Shown here: piece by piece, positions 59,977 to 64,000 of the stretch
Layout of the letters: each line of letters begins with the position of its first letter
Position numbering within the stretch: the first letter of the stretch is position 1
DNA from: an uncultured bacterium
GTDB taxonomy: Bacteria; Verrucomicrobiota; Kiritimatiellia; RFP12; UBA1067
NCBI GenBank assembly: GCA_902779075.1
Contig: CACZAK010000029.1
Span: forward strand, 14,636 to 78,635
Direction of reading: 5' to 3'
Length of the DNA: 64,000 bases
Program-made: the position numbers and the translations under genes
Notes under the pieces: model-generated
The model's input: the letters and a program-made list of their open reading frames with translations, nothing else
What the model was told of the DNA's origin: nothing
Database searches by the model: none

Positions 59977-60822
59977 CTAGTACCTCTTAAAGCCGCTCAC
60001 ATCCCTCGGCTCGCCCGGCACCTGGCCCATTCTCCTTCTTTCCTCCTCGACTTTCTTGATTGCATCATCCATCGACAAGGTGGGCTTTCCCGTTTGCTTG
60101 TTCCTCGATGCGTTCACCAATTTATACGCATCCGCCATCACCGACTTTCCGTACTCCAGCGCCTTCTTCTCGTCAACAAGCCTCTCCCTCATCAAGTCTT
60201 GCGCGTACTGCTGCGCCGCCTGGGCGTTCGCCCGAACCCTTTCCGTATCGACGCTCGTGTCGTAATTCACGTTCGCCACCTCGATCGCCGTCTTGTCCCT
60301 TCCCTGGCCGATCTTCTCCGCCGACTCCGCGTTGATCTTCGCGACTCCCATCGCGCTGTCCCTGTTGATGCCTGCGATCTTCTCCGCGTTCGCAGCCTGT
60401 ATCTCAGCAAGCCTCACTTCTCCTCCTGGCCTGTACTTCCCCTCGTAGTCCGTAAATCCAAATCTGAGTTTCGCCGCCTCCATTCCCTGTTCGGCCATGC
60501 CCATGCGCTTCTGCCTCGCCTCCTCCTTCCGCGTGGCCAGTTCCCTGCCCTGCATGCCAGCTTCGTGTGCGCGCGCCGCGCGCAGCTCCGCGTCGCGCAT
60601 CACGCTGTGCCGGTACGTCGTGTCCGCCTCCGCCGACGGATCGGCCAGCACGCGCTGGCGCCTCCGCTCCATCGCGTCCGCGTGCGCCTGGTTGAAGACG
60701 TACCGCTGCCTTTCCTCCTCCGACATCCCCGCCGTGGCGTTCCCGGCCTTGCGCGCCCTGTCTATCAGCTCGCGCTGCTCCTCCATACGCTCCACTTCCT
60801 CTCTCGTTAGCATCCTTGCCAT
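59977..60822 (-). CDS. Phage-type helical (coiled-coil) protein
   Basis: ATG at 60822 with AAAGGAG 11 bases upstream. The 281-residue product is almost entirely charged helix, with repeated EKI motifs (AANAEKIAGINRDSAMGVAK, INAESAEKIG). No signal or catalytic motif is seen. Its position between virion-like genes suggests an internal virion or assembly protein; this is inference. Confidence 0.6.
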   Translation of the reverse strand: MARMLTREEVERMEEQRELIDRARKAGNATAGMSEEERQRYVFNQAHADAMERRRQRVLADPSAEADTTYRHSVMRDAELRAARAHEAGMQGRELATRKEEARQKRMGMAEQGMEAAKLRFGFTDYEGKYRPGGEVRLAEIQAANAEKIAGINRDSAMGVAKINAESAEKIGQGRDKTAIEVANVNYDTSVDTERVRANAQAAQQYAQDLMRERLVDEKKALEYGKSVMADAYKLVNASRNKQTGKPTLSMDDAIKKVEEERRRMGQVPGEPRDVSGFKRY

Positions 60823-60874
60823 TTTCTCTTCTCCTTTTCTTTGTTTTTTACACAACTAAATTCTCACGGCTCCC

Positions 60875-62140
60875 CTACCACCCCGGCAGGCTCGTGACCG
60901 GCTTGATCTCCACCACCATGTACACCGGACCTATGCTGCAGCTTATTGATTTCTTCACTTCGTGCTCGCCGATCTCCTCCATTTCCGGCACCACCGCCGC
61001 CGCCGCCACTTCTGCCAGGCTCGGCATCCCTGCCACCTTTCCCGCCACCTCGTCCGTAAGTTCCGCCAGATCCTTCTCCGCTTCGTACACCAGGCATTGC
61101 ATCACGTGCCAGTCGTCGTAAATCGCCTCCACGTATTCCACCTCTCCCAACTCCACCAGCACCGTGGCGTTCGTGCTCCATTCCTCGTACACGTTGCTCG
61201 TCTGTATCCATCCCCATGAGCCGCTCTGGTTCTGCCCTACCTGGTACGTCTTCCGCCTCTTCTCCTTCCTTCCATACACGTTCACCGCCGCGTACGCCTT
61301 CGCCGACTTCACCACCTTCGGCCGCTGCTCGCCCCTTAGCCAGTCGTTCGTGTTCCTCACCTCCCATTCAAGCCTCATTTTCAGCTTACCGGACAATTCC
61401 TCTTTATCTGTCGAATAGCTCCTCCAGTCCTCCCCCTTCGGCACGTGGTTTCCCCATTGGTCCGTCGTTATCCCGTCCCAATGGTAATTATATCCCCTCC
61501 CTTCAATTGTCCAGCTGCTTTCTATCGCTCTCTGGTATTCATGCGTGTTCTCCCATCCGTAGCCATTGTATTCCCTATACCCGCTCACCTCCGTTTCATT
61601 CACAACTGCCTGTTCGTTCGTGAACGATTTCCACACTTCTTGCGCTTGCACAAGATCCAATTTCTTAAGATACGCGAATTCGTTCGTGAGCGCCGTCATC
61701 GACACCAGCCTCGTCGGGTCCGGCCCCTCGTAGAATACGTTCGTCATCGCGCCGCCGCTTGCCTCCCACAGCCTCACCGCCATCGTCGCACCCGTCACCA
61801 CGCACGTTTCCACGTCCGCCTTCGCCCAGCACCATATCATCTTGGCCTGCATGCCCGTCCCCCTTTTCACGAGCGGGCCCCCCGGCCATGCGTCGTCATT
61901 GTACAAGTATCCCGTCAGTCCCCTTCTCTCCATCCACGCCTCGTTCAGCCACGCAATGTCCTCGTTGCGCACGAGCCTGTAGTCGCCGTTCTCGCCCATC
62001 ACGCGCCCGCAGATGTTCGTGGTCTTCGGAACTGTCCAGTAGTAGTCTTCCTTCGTGGCCAGCGCCGTGGTTGCCGCCTGCGCCGCCCCTATCCAGGCGC
62101 AACACGCGATCGCCGCCGCTCTCGTAATCATCCTTCTCAT
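60875..62140 (-). CDS. Secreted or virion protein of unknown function
   Basis: The start ATG 62140 has GAGGTGGG five bases upstream. The 421-residue product opens with a signal peptide (ITRAAAIACCAWIGAAQA). The body has W/Y-rich strands (GYNYHWDGITTDQWGNHVP) and an acidic helical end. A leader peptide on a product of a phage-like cluster is unusual. I recognise no family. Confidence 0.6.
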   Translation of the reverse strand: MRRMITRAAAIACCAWIGAAQAATTALATKEDYYWTVPKTTNICGRVMGENGDYRLVRNEDIAWLNEAWMERRGLTGYLYNDDAWPGGPLVKRGTGMQAKMIWCWAKADVETCVVTGATMAVRLWEASGGAMTNVFYEGPDPTRLVSMTALTNEFAYLKKLDLVQAQEVWKSFTNEQAVVNETEVSGYREYNGYGWENTHEYQRAIESSWTIEGRGYNYHWDGITTDQWGNHVPKGEDWRSYSTDKEELSGKLKMRLEWEVRNTNDWLRGEQRPKVVKSAKAYAAVNVYGRKEKRRKTYQVGQNQSGSWGWIQTSNVYEEWSTNATVLVELGEVEYVEAIYDDWHVMQCLVYEAEKDLAELTDEVAGKVAGMPSLAEVAAAAVVPEMEEIGEHEVKKSISCSIGPVYMVVEIKPVTSLPGW

Positions 62141-62148
62141 TTCCCACC

Positions 62149-62583
62149 TCATGCGTAGATCGGTATGAACGGCATTCCCCGGTAGTCCTCCTCCACCTCG
62201 CCGTCCTTTATCTTGAACAGCTTGTATGCCGTGTAGTCGTCGTTGTTCTGGCCAGCCGTCTTCGACACGGTTGCGCTTCCCGGATTCGCGTGCGGCACGT
62301 TCAGGTACCACGTACCGTCCGCCTCTCCCTCCTCTATCTCCACGTCGCTCAGCGACACGGCCCTGTGCGCCGCGTAGAAGTTGCAGTGCGTGATCCTGTC
62401 TCCCTCGAACCGGAACGCGCCCTGCGTCTCCCCGCCGCCGCCGATGCCTCCCCGCTTCATCAGCAGGAACAGATCGTCCATGCCCTCCTTCTCCGACTCC
62501 TCGGCGCGCCTTTCCAGTTCGTCGATCCTGTTCCTCAGCCTCGCGATCTCCACAGCGAGCGTGTCTATCAGCGTCTCGTCCAT
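62149..62583 (-). CDS. Small coiled-coil phage-type protein
   Basis: The 144-residue product has an N-terminal coiled coil (about 5-42; LAVEIARLRNRIDELERRAE) and a small beta-rich C-terminus (NFYAAHRAVSLSDVEIEEG, ending FIPIYA). The TGA overlaps the frame of the next gene. It starts 4 bp after the repeat protein ends. Trimerisation or a tail/fibre accessory role is possible, not shown. Confidence 0.6.
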   Translation of the reverse strand: MDETLIDTLAVEIARLRNRIDELERRAEESEKEGMDDLFLLMKRGGIGGGGETQGAFRFEGDRITHCNFYAAHRAVSLSDVEIEEGEADGTWYLNVPHANPGSATVSKTAGQNNDDYTAYKLFKIKDGEVEEDYRGMPFIPIYA

Positions 62584-62587
62584 TTTC

Positions 62588-64000
62588 TCACTCGTACTTT
62601 ATTCCGCTCGTTCCGCTGTCCGACGAATGCAGATGCAGGTGCGGGTAATCCACCGCTCCGTTCAGGAACCCGGACGATATGCACCCTCGCGCGTTCCTGT
62701 ACGTCGTGAACCTCACCGTCTCCACATTGCCCTTCTTGTCCTTCACCCTTATCGTCCCCGAATAGATCATCCCGCCATCGCCCGGCTGCGCATCGACCTT
62801 CTCCTCCCTCAGCAGCTTCTGGTAGTGTATCGTCCCGTCCAGCAGGCCATATTCGTTTATCCCCATGCTCGGGCTGCTCGTCTCCCAGCCTCCCTCCACC
62901 GGCATCTCCTGCATGTTCCTGAACACCACCAGTTTGTTCATGTAGACCGTGTACCCCGTAGCGCTCTTGCGCTGGTCAATCCACGTGTACGACTTCTGCT
63001 GCGCCTTCGCCGTCCGCCTCGTCTTCACTATCCGCTTCGTGCCGTGGTCGTTCGGCTGCGCCGACACGTCCCACACCGTCCCCACCGACGGGCTCTCCGA
63101 CGCCTCCTCCTCCGCGTTCTCCTTGACGGTCGTCTCCACCGTGGCGAGCATGTTCCCGCCCGTCGCCGTCGCGCTCTTCTCGTGGTACGTGAGCGTCGTC
63201 TTCCTGTAGTCGTACGAGCCGTGGTCGTTCGGCGTAATGTTCACCTCCACCGCCTGGTTCACGCCCCCTCCGCCTGCCACGTGGCTGCTCAGAGTGTTCC
63301 GTCCCACCTCCACCTCGGTGTCCACCACTGTCCCCGTGCTGCTCCCCGTCGCCACCTTCGGCTTGAACGTGGTCTTGCGCTTTGTGTAGTCGTAGCTGCC
63401 GTGATCGTTCGGCACAATGTTTATGTCTACAGACGTGTTTACGCCTCCGCTCTCCGAGACGCTCGATTCAAGCGTGTTCCGCCCAACCTCTATTGTAGTG
63501 ATCGTATCGGAGCCCGTGCCGGTTCCTGTCGCCGTCTTAGGCGTGAACGTGGTCTTCCGCTTGGTGTAGTCATACGAGCCGTGGTCGTTCGGCGTCACAT
63601 GCACCTCGACGGCTGTATTCACGCCGCCGGTGTCCGATACGCCACCTCTATGGTTGTGGTAGAATCGGAGCCCGTGCCTACGCCTGTCGCCGTCTTCGGC
63701 GTGAACGTGGTCTTGCGCTTCGTGTAGTCGTAGCTGCCGTGGTCGTTCGGCGTAACATGCACCTCGACGGCTGTATTTACGCCGCCAGCATCCGATACGT
63801 TCGCGCTCTCCGTATTGCGCCCTACCTCAATGGTAGTCGTGGAGTCCGATCCAGTTCCTACGCCTGTCGCCGTCTTCGGCGTGAAAGTTGTCTTCCGCTT
63901 CGTGTAGTCATACGAGCCGTGGTCGTTCGGCGTAACATGCACCTCGACCGACTCGTTTACGCCGCCAGCATCCGATACGTTCGCGCTCTCGGTATTGCGC
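62588..64000 (-). CDS. Repeat protein with 60-residue NDHG units (partial, frameshifted)
   Basis: The 5' end lies beyond the right edge. Six units of about 60 residues are visible, each with VTPNDHGSYDYTKRKTTF and often IEVGRNTESANVS. Unit starts (the GGTCGTTCGG landmark) fall at 63921, 63741, 63583, 63403, 63223 and 63046: spacing 180, 158, 180, 180, 177. The 158-bp interval is 22 bp short, and exactly there (about 63640) the frame shifts. The last 170 residues are a non-repeated domain ending in SSDSGTSGIKYE. A fibre-like or surface role is inferred from its place beside virion-like genes. Confidence 0.7.

Overview
The window looks like chromosome from an uncultured PVC-group bacterium, most likely of the Kiritimatiellae/Lentisphaeria kind. 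This is inferred from gene content only: giant secreted BspA-type leucine-rich-repeat proteins with InlB-type repeats and a shared C-terminal module, a DUF4838/phosphoesterase and formylglycine-enzyme-like cluster, a GH38-like glycosidase, a eukaryote-type IleRS, and GC-rich, densely packed genes mostly on the minus strand. No rRNA, tRNA or CRISPR array was seen.

Layout. 1-4607: a secreted LRR/beta-helix protein (runs off the left edge) with two small genes upstream of it, one a lipoprotein. 4608-6150: a 1.5 kb AT-richer non-coding stretch with unusual DNA architecture: seven tandem 22-bp repeats with a GGTC-N-GACC core, two GGTGCGCACC palindromes also 22 bp apart, a nested inverted-repeat element and a perfect 27-bp palindrome with the same GGTC-N-GACC core. 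6151-7898 (+): a SurA-like isomerase and rsmA. 7976-19033 (-): rpsL-rpsG, an HD hydrolase, an ABC binding-protein/permease fusion, an AAA ATPase, asd, a lipoprotein, a DEAD-box helicase, rplM-rpsI. 19132-31286 (-): two tandem giant BspA/InlB-repeat surface proteins. 31408-38743 (-): a promoter-led operon (HTH/secreted fusion, SUMF1-like, DUF4838-metallophosphoesterase, GntR-type regulator, GPH sugar transporter) suggesting uptake and breakdown of complex glycans. 38989-43921 (-): ileS-pyrK-pyrD. 43955-49073 (-): zinc ribbon, folE, FGGY sugar kinase, GH38-like glycosidase. 49125-50543 (-): a second AAA/DUF234 ATPase. 50723-64000 (-): a truncated GH28-like 3' end abutting a phage-like block: a 2,940-residue polyvalent protein, three small virion-like genes and a 60-residue-repeat protein that runs off the right edge.

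Two themes cut across genes. First, small repeats are lodged in frame inside coding genes: GC-rich palindromes with a GGTAGGG...CCGCC signature at ten loci (RPE-like), and heptamer or nonamer tandem repeats at seven loci. Second, several conserved genes carry small losses: asd and rpsI are frameshifted, the helicase lacks its DEAD box, a 22-bp gap breaks the 180-bp periodicity of the right-edge gene, and several neighbours are fused without stop codons. These may be real decay or assembly artefacts; read mapping would decide.
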